Assembly: GCF_029028005.1 (NCBI RefSeq) | Contig: NZ_JAOTPO010000002.1 | Location: forward strand, 186,001-250,000 | Origin: Alkalihalobacterium chitinilyticum | GTDB lineage: Bacteria; Bacillota; Bacilli; Bacillales; Bacillaceae_F | DNA: 64,000 nt | Direction: 5' to 3' | Shown here: positions 44,570-52,063 of the stretch, in pieces | Position numbering within the stretch: position 1 is the first letter of the stretch | Layout: every line of letters starts with the position of its first letter | The notes under the pieces: model-generated | Databases searched by the model: none | Told to the model about the DNA's origin: nothing | The model's input: only the letters and a program-made list of their open reading frames with translations | Position numbers and translations under genes: made by a program

Positions 44570-45037
44570 ATGTCTGTTGAAAGTGCAGTAGGAAATGAAT
44601 TAAAAGTCATTGTTTTTCAGTTGAAAGACGAAGAGTATGCGATTGAAGTAGAATATATTCAATCGATTGAGAGAATGCAACCTGTAACGCGTATTCCTAG
44701 AACATTTCATTTTATTACAGGTGTTATGAATTTACGCGGGGTTATTACTCCGATTATCGACTTAAGAAAACGATTCGGTATTGAGCCGAAAAAATCGGAT
44801 GATGCTACACGAATTCTAGTCATCTCTAAAGATGATATTGAAATTGGTTTTATTGTAGACGGGGCTAATGATGTGATCGATATTCCTATAGAGAAAATCG
44901 AACCTACTCCTGAAGTAGTCGGCGGTGTAGAAGCAGACTATTTAAGGGGAGTCGTAAAGCTTGAAAACCGTTTATTTACATTATTAAACATAGATAAAGT
45001 AATTGCTAATGTTGATATTTTAAGCAAGGAAAAATAG
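44570..45037 (+). CDS. cheW: Chemotaxis coupling protein CheW
   Basis: A 155-residue scaffold linking receptors to CheA. It is a single CheW beta-barrel domain: VIVFQLKDEEYAIEVEYIQSIE near 13, RIPRTFHFITGVMNLRGVITPIIDLRKRFG near 40 and VDGANDVIDIPIEKIEPTP near 100. ATG follows GGGAGGC, 25 bases after cheA. Slightly acidic; no unusual insertions. Confidence 0.96.
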   Translation: MSVESAVGNELKVIVFQLKDEEYAIEVEYIQSIERMQPVTRIPRTFHFITGVMNLRGVITPIIDLRKRFGIEPKKSDDATRILVISKDDIEIGFIVDGANDVIDIPIEKIEPTPEVVGGVEADYLRGVVKLENRLFTLLNIDKVIANVDILSKEK

Positions 45038-45051
45038 TGTGAGGTGTTAAA

Positions 45052-45414
45052 ATGACTTCTGTATTAGTTGTAGATGATGCTGCTTTTATGAGAATGATGA
45101 TTAAAGACATTTTATCTAAAAATGATTTTAACGTTGTCGGTGAAGCTGCTAATGGTCAAGAAGCAGTAGAAAAATACAAAGAACTAAATCCAGATATTGT
45201 AACAATGGATATAACAATGCCTGAAAAAGACGGTATTGAAGCGTTACGCGACATCAAAAATATTAATCCAAATGCTAAAGTAATTATGTGTTCTGCGATG
45301 GGGCAACAAGCCATGGTTATCGATGCGATTCAATCGGGTGCCAAAGATTTTATCGTTAAACCATTTCAAGCGGACCGCGTAATTGAAGCTCTGCAAAAAG
45401 TTGCGAACTCATAG
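45052..45414 (+). CDS. cheY: Chemotaxis response regulator CheY
   Basis: A 120-residue single-domain response regulator that carries the CheA signal to the flagellar switch. It has DDAAFMRMMIKDIL (residues 8-21), phospho-Asp in PDIVTMDITMPEKDG (near 54), switch Ser in MCSAMGQQAMVIDAIQSG and Lys in FIVKPFQADRVIEAL. It closely resembles B. subtilis CheY, so it is likely the main chemotaxis CheY. ATG follows GAGGTGTT. In B. subtilis cheY and cheA-cheW are in the large fla/che operon; here they stand together away from flagellar genes. Confidence 0.95.
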   Translation: MTSVLVVDDAAFMRMMIKDILSKNDFNVVGEAANGQEAVEKYKELNPDIVTMDITMPEKDGIEALRDIKNINPNAKVIMCSAMGQQAMVIDAIQSGAKDFIVKPFQADRVIEALQKVANS

Positions 45415-45445
45415 TAGCAATTAGAAGGAAAGTACTACTCATAAG

Positions 45446-45479
45446 AGAAGCTGACATCGAAAGTGATGTCAGCTTCTTT
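45446..45479 (+). terminator. Terminator of cheA-cheW-cheY
   Basis: A perfect 13-bp stem AGAAGCTGACATC/GATGTCAGCTTCT with a 6-base loop and short T-rich tail. Confidence 0.82.
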
Positions 45480-45523
45480 GTAATGTTATTAATAATACTC
45501 TTCGCATGTACTTAAGCATTTTT

Positions 45524-46510
45524 TTAGTTAATAATTTTTTTAAACTTCTCTAATTCTTCTGACGTACCTAATACAATTAATAGATCTCTTGATTTAAAGC
45601 GAAAGTCAGATTTAGGATTGCCAAAGAAATCTCTTTCCCGTTTTACAGCAACAATTGTAATACCGTATGTCCCTCTGACATTTAATTCAGCAATTGAATG
45701 ATTTAGGAAAAGTGAAGAGGATCCTAATAAAATTTCTTCAACGTTATATTCATTTTCATGATCGTGAAAGATCGTTTCAATATATTCTATGCTGATTGGC
45801 TTCAATAAAGATAAGGCGAGCTTTTGTCCACCGATGCTGGCTGTGTTAACGACTTTGTCAGCACCTGCTCGATATAACTTCGCTTCAGATTCTTGTTTAT
45901 TTGTTCGACAAATCACTTGTACGTTTGGATTAAGCCCTTTAGCTGTTAATGTAATAAACACATTGTCTGCATCATTGGGAAGAGTTGCTATTAATCCTTT
46001 AGCATGTTGGATTCCCGCATCAAGTAAAGTTTGATCTTCTCTGCTATCCCCTTTAATAAATAATCTTCCATGGTCAAGCTCCTGCTCGATCTTATCATCC
46101 ATTTCAATTAGAACAAAATCAATTCCGACGTGTTCCAGTTGTTTAGCTACTTGTATGCCGACACGACCGTATCCGCAAATGATAATATGGTCTGTCAATT
46201 TTGATAACTTTTTTTCCATTTTACGCTTACCTACTTTATTAAATATTTTCCCTTCAATAACAAATGCTGCAATAACTGCAAGTATGTAAGTTGCCAGGCC
46301 GATTCCAATCGGAATGATGATAAAAGTAATAATTTTCCCACCTGGAGTTTCTGGTGAGATATCTCCATAACCAATCGTTAGTAAGGAGACTACCGTTAAC
46401 CATAGCGCATCGTAGAAATGAAGTCTTTCTGTTAACATAAATCCTACCGCACCAATGAGTGTTACAATAGTCATTAAGAGCAGTGAATAAATTACGTTTT
46501 TTTTCAACAT
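45524..46510 (-). CDS. Potassium channel with RCK (TrkA-N/TrkA-C) domains
   Basis: A 328-residue MthK/YugO-type channel. Two membrane helices flank the selectivity filter TIGYGD (in LTVVSLLTIGYGDISP). Then come a cytoplasmic RCK_N Rossmann domain, IIICGYGRVGIQVAKQLE, with an acidic strand end for nucleotide binding, and a TrkA-C lobe. The start is uncertain: ATG 46510 is used here, while an in-frame TTG/GTG stretch extends to 46543. Such channels release K+ on ligand binding, with roles in osmotic, pH or biofilm signalling in Bacillus. It is monocistronic and convergent with cheY. Confidence 0.9.
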   Translation of the reverse strand: MLKKNVIYSLLLMTIVTLIGAVGFMLTERLHFYDALWLTVVSLLTIGYGDISPETPGGKIITFIIIPIGIGLATYILAVIAAFVIEGKIFNKVGKRKMEKKLSKLTDHIIICGYGRVGIQVAKQLEHVGIDFVLIEMDDKIEQELDHGRLFIKGDSREDQTLLDAGIQHAKGLIATLPNDADNVFITLTAKGLNPNVQVICRTNKQESEAKLYRAGADKVVNTASIGGQKLALSLLKPISIEYIETIFHDHENEYNVEEILLGSSSLFLNHSIAELNVRGTYGITIVAVKRERDFFGNPKSDFRFKSRDLLIVLGTSEELEKFKKIIN

Positions 46511-46717
46511 AAAAAAATGGCTCACTTTCACTAGTATAAACAAATTATACTATTAAAAAAGTCTTAGCTTAAAATTGAATTTGAAAGTTTTAGAAACAAA
46601 TTGTGCATGGAAGTGGCTGTTTAAAAGGTTAATAAAAACAGAACGATATGATGTTTTATTAGATCTTCTAAGGGGAAAAAGGAGAAATATTTATTTATTA
46701 AATTTTTATTTGTGTGG

Positions 46718-46746
46718 TTGACAGGTAGTCTGACTTCATGTAACAT
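46718..46746 (+). promoter_or_regulatory. Sigma-A promoter of the mgtE1 transcript
   Basis: TTGACA (46718-46723), a 17-base spacer and TAACAT (46741-46746). The predicted start is just before the M-box. Confidence 0.75.
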
Positions 46747-46761
46747 CAACAAGGTAATTGA

Positions 46762-46942
46762 ATAATGTTCCTCGTTAGGTGAGGCTCCTGTACGGAGATA
46801 CGCTGCTGCCCAAAAATGTCCAAAGACGCCAATGGGTCAACAGGAACCATCGAATTAAGGTGGTTTTTAATGTAGCTGGTCATAGACCTATGCCGTACAG
46901 TGCTAAAGCTCTACGATTGAAGGAATGGTAATGAACATTTTT
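46762..46942 (+). ncRNA. M-box (ykoK) magnesium riboswitch
   Basis: The leader carries the highly conserved M-box core: GTTAGGTGAGGCTCCTGTA (about 46774), GAGATACGCTGCTGCCCAA, TGTCCAAAGACGCCAATGGG, the CAACAGGAACCATCGA hairpin and the GTGCTAAAGCTCTACGATTG end. The closing stem P1 is AATGTTC (about 46764) with GAACATT (about 46934). These match the known Mg2+-binding riboswitch that switches off Mg transport genes at high Mg2+. It precedes a terminator and mgtE1, as expected. Confidence 0.97.
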
Positions 46943-46986
46943 TTTGGTATGCTTATATAATAAGTATGCGTAATTTTTGTTGAATT

Positions 46987-47016
46987 AACACCTTCTCTCG
47001 TAGAAGGTGTTTTTTG
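46987..47016 (+). terminator. M-box expression-platform terminator
   Basis: A perfect 10-bp stem AACACCTTCT/AGAAGGTGTT with a 5-base loop and a TTTTTTG tail lies between the riboswitch and the rest of the mgtE1 leader. In the Mg2+-bound state it would stop transcription. Confidence 0.9.
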
Positions 47017-47055
47017 TTTTATTACTAAATACATAAAAATGGGAGGTGTTGTGGA

Positions 47056-47178
47056 ATGGATAGTAGTCCCGAACCTGATTCGACAAATTGTGGTTTATTA
47101 ATACAGACAAAAGGAATAATACAAAAAAAAGGGAGAGCCCCACTTCACCCCCAAGTAGTAGTAGTATGGTGGAATTAG
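47056..47178 (+). CDS. Predicted 40-aa leader peptide of mgtE1
   Basis: A 40-codon frame starts at ATG 47056, 7 bases after a perfect GGGAGGTG site, and stops at TAG 47176-47178. The N-terminus reads MDSSPEPDS, a cluster of Pro and acidic residues. The C-terminus is PLHPQVVVVWWN. No protein family was recognised. The stop codon directly abuts a hairpin holding the mgtE1 ribosome-binding site. In enterobacteria, mgtL encodes a Pro/acidic leader peptide whose translation senses Mg2+; the resemblance is of composition and context, not homology. Real translation is likely from the strong site; the regulatory role is inferred. Confidence 0.6.
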   Translation: MDSSPEPDSTNCGLLIQTKGIIQKKGRAPLHPQVVVVWWN

Positions 47179-47196
47179 TTCTCCTCACAAGGAGGA
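47131..47196 (+). promoter_or_regulatory. Alternative hairpins controlling the mgtE1 ribosome-binding site
   Basis: TTCTCCT (47179-47185) can pair with AGGAGGA (47190-47196) around a CACA loop, hiding the mgtE1 Shine-Dalgarno sequence. The same TTCTCCT can instead pair with GGGAGAG (47131-47137) inside the leader ORF, which would free it. Each pairing is 7 bp with one or two G-U pairs. The leader ORF stop codon ends at 47178, just before the hairpin, so a terminating ribosome would also open it. Confidence 0.6.
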
Positions 47197-47203
47197 AACG
47201 ACC

Positions 47204-48565
47204 GTGGTTAGACTAAACGAACAAACACGAGAAGAATACGTAAACCATATTCTTCAAGTATTAAAAGAAAATGACAAAGAGCAATTTAGAGAGGCGTTTC
47301 TTGAATTACATCCAACAGATCAAATGGATATATTCTCTAACTTAGAGAAAGACCAACGCCAACTAGTTTATGTCTATCTTTCAGCGGCTGAATTTGCTGA
47401 GGTATTCCAAGAGTTAGAAATTGAGGATCAAAAAAGAATTGCACTTGAATTAGAAGATGACTTCATTGCAGAAATGTTTAACAACATGTATGCCGATGAT
47501 GTAGCGGATTACCTTGCTGAAATTAAAGATGCCAAGGCGAAGGCCATCTTAAGTGCAATGGATAAAGAAGATGCTGATGACGTAAAAGAACTATTATCGT
47601 ATCCGCCAGAAACCGCTGGTGCGATTATGACAAAAGAATATATTTCAATTAGAGCGACACAAACAGCAGCTGAAGTAGTTCAACTTCTACGTGAACAAGG
47701 CCCTGATGCTGAAACAGTTTATTATCTGTATGTCGTTGATGAGAAAGATAAATTAGTTGGGGTAATTTCGCTTCGTGACCTGATCATTGCACCAACCAAT
47801 GAAAAAATTGAAAACATTATGAGTTCACGTGTTGTTTCGGTTGAAGCACATATGGACCAAGAAGAAGTAGCAAAATTAATTAAGAAATATGATTTCCTTG
47901 CGGCTCCTGTTGTTACAAGTACAAGCGAGTTAATTGGTATCGTCACAGTTGATGATGTTATGGACGTCTTAGAGGAAGAAGCAACAGAAGACTTAGGTGA
48001 AATCTCTGCAGTTAGAGGTGCAACAGATGTGAACGCAACTGCATTTACATCTGCTAGAAAACGTTCACCATGGATTATTTTATTAATGTTTTTCGGTCTT
48101 ATAACAGCAGGTGTTATCGGTCAGTTTGAAGAAACGTTAGAAGAAATTGTTTTATTAGCGGTATTCATACCGTTAATTATGGACTCGGCTGGAAACACAG
48201 GTACACAGTCACTAGCAGTTATGGTTCGTGCATTAGCGACAGGTGCTCTAGAAAAGAAAGGTCTTTGGTCAACGATCAAGCGTGAATTTGGTACAGGATT
48301 AATGTTAGGTTTAATTTGTGCAGCTGTGTTAATGGTATTAGTCCCATTCATTTATGGAAGTTATATGCTAGCGTTTATCGTAGGTATTTCACTATTCTTT
48401 ACATTAAGTGTTTCAACAATCATCGGGGCGGTTGTTCCTGTCATTATTAATAAATTAAAACTCGACCCGGCGATTGCTTCAGGGCCATTCATTACAACAG
48501 TAAACGATATTTTAGGTTTACTTATTTACTTCTCAATCGCAACATCTTTAATCAATTACCTATAA
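47204..48565 (+). CDS. mgtE: Magnesium transporter MgtE, copy 1
   Basis: A 453-residue Mg2+ channel. An acidic N-domain of superhelical repeats (residues 1-130, with LELHPTDQMDIF) is followed by a CBS pair (136-258: SYPPETAGAIMTKEYISIRATQTAAEVVQLL..., VPVVTSTSELIGIVTVDDVMDVL-like). A plug helix then leads to five membrane spans with the pore/ion site MDSAGNTGTQSLAVMVRALA near 330. The intracellular domains sense Mg2+ and close the pore. The GTG start at 47204 lies 8 bases after GGAGG. It is under M-box control. Confidence 0.96.
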   Translation: MVRLNEQTREEYVNHILQVLKENDKEQFREAFLELHPTDQMDIFSNLEKDQRQLVYVYLSAAEFAEVFQELEIEDQKRIALELEDDFIAEMFNNMYADDVADYLAEIKDAKAKAILSAMDKEDADDVKELLSYPPETAGAIMTKEYISIRATQTAAEVVQLLREQGPDAETVYYLYVVDEKDKLVGVISLRDLIIAPTNEKIENIMSSRVVSVEAHMDQEEVAKLIKKYDFLAAPVVTSTSELIGIVTVDDVMDVLEEEATEDLGEISAVRGATDVNATAFTSARKRSPWIILLMFFGLITAGVIGQFEETLEEIVLLAVFIPLIMDSAGNTGTQSLAVMVRALATGALEKKGLWSTIKREFGTGLMLGLICAAVLMVLVPFIYGSYMLAFIVGISLFFTLSVSTIIGAVVPVIINKLKLDPAIASGPFITTVNDILGLLIYFSIATSLINYL

Positions 48566-48572
48566 TAAAAAA

Positions 48573-48618
48573 ACCGGTGCCAGGCACCTTTAGCGAACTA
48601 AAGGTGCCTGGCACCGGT
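48573..48618. repeat. Perfect 21-bp inverted repeat containing GGTGCCTGGCACC
   Basis: ACCGGTGCCAGGCACCTTTAG is repeated in inverse orientation with only CGAA between. The core GGTGCCTGGCACC is familiar from intergenic palindromes in Bacillus genomes. No T-run follows, but an A-run precedes, so it is more like a mobile/REP-type palindrome than a normal mgtE1 terminator, though it would fold strongly in mRNA. Confidence 0.85.
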
Positions 48619-48669
48619 GTATGTACAGAGAATAATAAGCAAAAATATAGAGATGGGAGGTAGGTGTTG

Positions 48670-49383
48670 ATGGTGCTGCCATATGAAGTATTTATCAAAC
48701 TGTCGGTTGCTCTTATGCTTGGGCTTCTAATAGGGATTGATCGACAACTCAAACATAAACCTCTTGGATTAAAGACAAGCATGGTCATTTGTGTTGCTAG
48801 TTGCCTTATTACCATTGTATCTATTGAGTCGTTCCATCGTTATGCATCACCTACCTTTAACGCTATGGACCCAATGCGATTAGCAGCACAAATTGTTAGT
48901 GGTGTTGGTTTTTTAGGGGCCGGTGTTATCTTAAGAAGAAGTAATGATGTCATTTCTGGTTTAACGACAGCTGCGATGATTTGGGCAGCATCTGGTTTAG
49001 GAATTGCAATAGGAGCAGGGTTTTATGCGGAGGCCTTTTATGTAGTTATTCTATTGATTGCAGCGGTGAATATATTACCTCTATTTGTTAAGCGGTTGGG
49101 ACCAAGCACATTAAGCAAACGTGATGTCGCTGTTAAAATCGTGATGGAACCAAACATGAAAATGACAGAGCTCCTGCAAGCGATTGAACGAAAAGGGGAT
49201 AGCTTAAAGCAACAAAAAAAATATGAAATTGATATCCGAAATATAAAAATTAGAGATTTAGAAAATGGAAATCAACAAATTGATTTAACGATTTCAGCGC
49301 CTGAAAAGCAATACACGACTGAAATTTACTATTTATTTAAAAAAATCGATCATGTATTAACTGTCGACGTGGAACATTTATAA
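48670..49383 (+). CDS. MgtC/SapB family membrane protein, copy 1
   Basis: A 237-residue protein with an MgtC/SapB membrane domain of four to five spans (FIKLSVALMLGLLIGIDRQLKHKPLGLKTSMVICVASCLITIVS, then VSGVGFLGAGVILRRSNDVISGLTTAAMIWAASGLGIAIGAGF) and a C-terminal ACT-like cytoplasmic domain (about 155-237). MgtC proteins are linked to growth at low Mg2+ and to ATP-synthase control in enterics; the role in Bacillus is less defined. The start used is ATG 48670 behind GGGAGGT. It lies between two mgtE genes. Confidence 0.9.
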   Translation: MVLPYEVFIKLSVALMLGLLIGIDRQLKHKPLGLKTSMVICVASCLITIVSIESFHRYASPTFNAMDPMRLAAQIVSGVGFLGAGVILRRSNDVISGLTTAAMIWAASGLGIAIGAGFYAEAFYVVILLIAAVNILPLFVKRLGPSTLSKRDVAVKIVMEPNMKMTELLQAIERKGDSLKQQKKYEIDIRNIKIRDLENGNQQIDLTISAPEKQYTTEIYYLFKKIDHVLTVDVEHL

Positions 49384-49546
49384 AGCAAAATGCTTATTGG
49401 GGAGCTTAGCCTTTAAGCGAAGGCAGAGGTGTAGTTGCCTTATCTCAATTTTTAATACTATTGACGAGTCGAAAATACTTTATTGCTTACAATGTATAAG
49501 TTATTAATGGGTAAAAAATAAGCCTCTGTGAGGGGAGGTACCAAAT

Positions 49547-50914
49547 ATGGTGATGCTTAATTTAAAAAACCGTGAAGAGTACACGTTCTATTTACATTTA
49601 TATTTAAAACAAGAAAAGAAAGAAGAATTCCGTAGAGATTTCCTGGAACTTCATCCAACGGATCAAATTGAAATTTTTCAAGAGTTTAGTGAGATGAAAC
49701 GGCAAGTAGTCTACAATTATTTAACCATAGAAGAATTTTCGGAGATTTTTGTTGGTTTGCCTGTGAAGCAACAAAAAATCGTTATTGCAGAATATGATGA
49801 ACATCGTGTTTTAACGTTGTTAGAGGAACTATCAGCAGATGATGTAACCGATTTTTTAAGCGAAATACCTGATCATATTGCCAATTATTTTCTTGACCGT
49901 ATGAATAAAACGGATGCGGATAACATTAAAAGGCTATTATCTTATCATGATGATACAGCAGGGTCCTTAATGACAACAGAATTTATTACCGCATTAGAAA
50001 CGGAAACCGCACAAAGTATTCTTCAAAGGTTAAGGATAGAAGCAAAAGATGCAGAAACCATTTACTACATTTACGTTATTGATGAGAAAAGAACCTTAAA
50101 AGGTGTTCTGTCTTTAAGAGAATTAATCTTAGCTGAACCTGCAATAGCTGTTGAAAACCTGATGAAGAAGCAATTTATTTCTGTTTTGCCTACTACCGAT
50201 CAAGAGCAAGTAGCTGATATTATTAAAGACTATGATTTAATTGCGGTGCCTGTTGTAACAGAAAAAGATGTCATTTTAGGAATTGTAACTGTAGATGATG
50301 TAATGGATATAGTTGAAGAAGAAACAACAGAAGATATTGAGGATTTAATGGCTACAAGGGGTTCGGTTGATATTGAAGTCAGTCCATTATTAGCGGCCAA
50401 ACGTCGCCTGCCTTGGTTAATCATCTTGATGATACTTGGTATTGGTACAGCAAGTATCATCGGTCAATTTGAAAGCACCCTTGCTGAGATGGCCATTTTA
50501 GCAATATTTATTCCGCTAATTGCCGATATGGGAGGAAATACAGGTACTCAATCTTTAGCAGTTGTCGTTAGAAGTATTGCACTTGGTAGTTTAGAACAAC
50601 ATAATGTATTTCGTAAATTACTGAAAAGAGAAGCGATAACCGGACTGTTGATGGGAACTACATGTGGTATCATTGCTTTTTTTATCGCCTTACTTTTTGA
50701 TATTAGTGGAATGTATTTTGGAATAATTGTTGGTATTTCTTTGTTTTGTACGATCGTTATTTCAACGATAACAGGGACGATTATTCCTTGGATCGTTCAT
50801 CGTTTTAAAGTAGATCCAGCAGTTGCTTCAGGTCCATTTATTACGACTATTAATGATATTGTTGGATTGTTCATCTATTTCTCAATTGCAAGTTTGATGC
50901 TTCAATATTTGTGA
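49547..50914 (+). CDS. mgtE: Magnesium transporter MgtE, copy 2
   Basis: A 455-residue paralogue of the upstream MgtE with the same order: N-domain (DFLELHPTDQIEIFQEF), CBS pair (SYHDDTAGSLMTTEFITALETETAQSILQRL..., VPVVTEKDVILGIVTVDDVMDIVEEE), then five spans with ADMGGNTGTQSLAVVVRSIA. The Asp and Asn-Thr-Gly pore residues are conserved. ATG follows GGGGAGGTAC. No M-box precedes it; the 163-base upstream gap instead contains overlapping small hairpins (GCTTA/TAAGC, GCCTT/AAGGC, AAGGCA/TGCCTT at 49404-49441), the last followed by a T-rich stretch. Confidence 0.95.
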   Translation: MVMLNLKNREEYTFYLHLYLKQEKKEEFRRDFLELHPTDQIEIFQEFSEMKRQVVYNYLTIEEFSEIFVGLPVKQQKIVIAEYDEHRVLTLLEELSADDVTDFLSEIPDHIANYFLDRMNKTDADNIKRLLSYHDDTAGSLMTTEFITALETETAQSILQRLRIEAKDAETIYYIYVIDEKRTLKGVLSLRELILAEPAIAVENLMKKQFISVLPTTDQEQVADIIKDYDLIAVPVVTEKDVILGIVTVDDVMDIVEEETTEDIEDLMATRGSVDIEVSPLLAAKRRLPWLIILMILGIGTASIIGQFESTLAEMAILAIFIPLIADMGGNTGTQSLAVVVRSIALGSLEQHNVFRKLLKREAITGLLMGTTCGIIAFFIALLFDISGMYFGIIVGISLFCTIVISTITGTIIPWIVHRFKVDPAVASGPFITTINDIVGLFIYFSIASLMLQYL

Positions 50915-50928
50915 TTAGGAAAAGAGTA

Positions 50929-50958
50929 AGGGATGGTGCGTCGCACCATCTCTTTTTG
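50929..50958 (+). terminator. Terminator of mgtE2
   Basis: An approximately 10-bp stem AGGGATGGTG/CACCATCTCT (one wobble) with a short CG-rich loop and T-run. Confidence 0.85.
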
Positions 50959-50959
50959 T

Positions 50960-51195
50960 ACTTTTGCTATATTTCATAAAGTTCTAGCTGAAGGAAGGGG
51001 TTAGCAAAGGGTATTGGCTGTACAGTCCTCCTAGATATTTCCTAAAGTGCGCACTAATCCACTGTATTGGTAACGGGATTACCTAAATCTATTTGCGGCA
51101 GCCACCAGCATGGCTGAATACACAAAATTCAATATCGCCCTAACTGTAAACAGCGCCAAATGACTTGGAATGAATGGAGATATTCCTACCGCCCC
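50960..51195. other. Unexplained structured intergenic block
   Basis: This 235-base gap between convergent mgtE2 and mgtC2 is more G+C-rich than nearby gaps and contains short hairpins such as CAGCCA/TGGCTG (about 51102-51119) and GGTAAC/GTTACC-like pairing near 51071. No ORF or terminator for mgtC2 was found. Blocks like GTGGCTGCCGCAAA (reverse strand) remind me of dispersed intergenic repeats in Bacillus, which only a genome search can confirm. Confidence 0.35.
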
Positions 51196-51897
51196 TTATT
51201 GTAAACTCTCAGCATCTACTTTAATTACCCCATTTAACGATTTGACGGCATAGTATATATCTGTCGTATAAAATTTTTTATGAGCAGATACAATACATGT
51301 GATAATCAGATCGTCCGCTTCTTCTTTTATCTTGACTTGTTTTATTCCAAAACTTTTTGCTTTAATTTCCTTGAGTAGTGTTGTTAAATCTGTCGTTTCT
51401 TTGATGTACAGTTTGACTTTAATTTCTTTTTCATTTAGTTTTTTGGGGCCTAGCTTATTAAAGAAATATGGGATTACTTTCATGCCTAAAATAATAAAAA
51501 ATACACCAGTAAGAGCTTCGAAATAAAACCCCGCACCAATTGTTATCCCTAATGCTGCTGAGGCTAGGACTAGTGCAGCTGTAGTTAGTCCTGAAATGGC
51601 TTCATTGCTTCGGCGCAGAATGACACCAGCACCTAAAAAACCGATCCCGCTAATAATATAAGATGGTATACGACCGGGGTCCATTGGGCGTGAATATTCC
51701 TTAGAATATAAGAAAGCGGATTCAAACGATACTACGGTAAGTAAACAAGATATTACAGAGACAATTAGACAAGTTTTTAAGCCTAACGGTTTACCTTTTA
51801 GCTCTCGTTCTAATCCAATAACTAACCCAGCTATAGCGGCGAAACTTAACTTTATAAGTATTTCAAAATTAAATTCAGTGAGTAATATCTTCTTCAC
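51196..51897 (-). CDS. MgtC/SapB family membrane protein, copy 2
   Basis: A 233-residue paralogue of the MgtC protein at 48.7 kb with the same membrane domain (LIKLSFAAIAGLVIGLERELKGKPLGLKTCLIVSVISCLLTVVS, ISGIGFLGAGVILRRSNEAISGLTTAALVLASAALGITIGAGF) and C-terminal ACT-like domain. The start is odd: the in-frame GTG 51897 sits directly after AGGGGAG with no spacing, and the next in-frame codons after a well-placed GGAGGTG are Lys-Lys-Ile. Initiation at a rare codon such as ATA, or overlapping recognition, should be considered. It is convergent with mgtE2. Confidence 0.88.
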   Translation of the reverse strand: MKKILLTEFNFEILIKLSFAAIAGLVIGLERELKGKPLGLKTCLIVSVISCLLTVVSFESAFLYSKEYSRPMDPGRIPSYIISGIGFLGAGVILRRSNEAISGLTTAALVLASAALGITIGAGFYFEALTGVFFIILGMKVIPYFFNKLGPKKLNEKEIKVKLYIKETTDLTTLLKEIKAKSFGIKQVKIKEEADDLIITCIVSAHKKFYTTDIYYAVKSLNGVIKVDAESLQ

Positions 51898-52012
51898 CTC
51901 CCCTAATACTTTTTAAAACTGACTATTATATAAATAATATAAAATAAGGAGAAAAATATGACCTTCCTCTAAAAAAAGTCTCATTCATCATTCTTGATCA
52001 TCAATAAATTTG

Positions 52013-52054
52013 CACAAAAAAAGAACGAGCAAATTTATCGATTCGCTCATTCTT
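52013..52054 (-). terminator. Terminator of the universal stress protein gene
   Basis: On the reverse strand AAGAATGAGC pairs with GCTCGTTCTT (one wobble), followed by a run of T. Confidence 0.75.
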
Positions 52055-52063
52055 ATTTACCAT

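Noticed and set aside
49461-49493. Sigma-A promoter TTGACG...TACAAT before mgtE2
   Set aside because: The spacer is 21 bases, too long for a normal promoter, so it is not listed as a feature.
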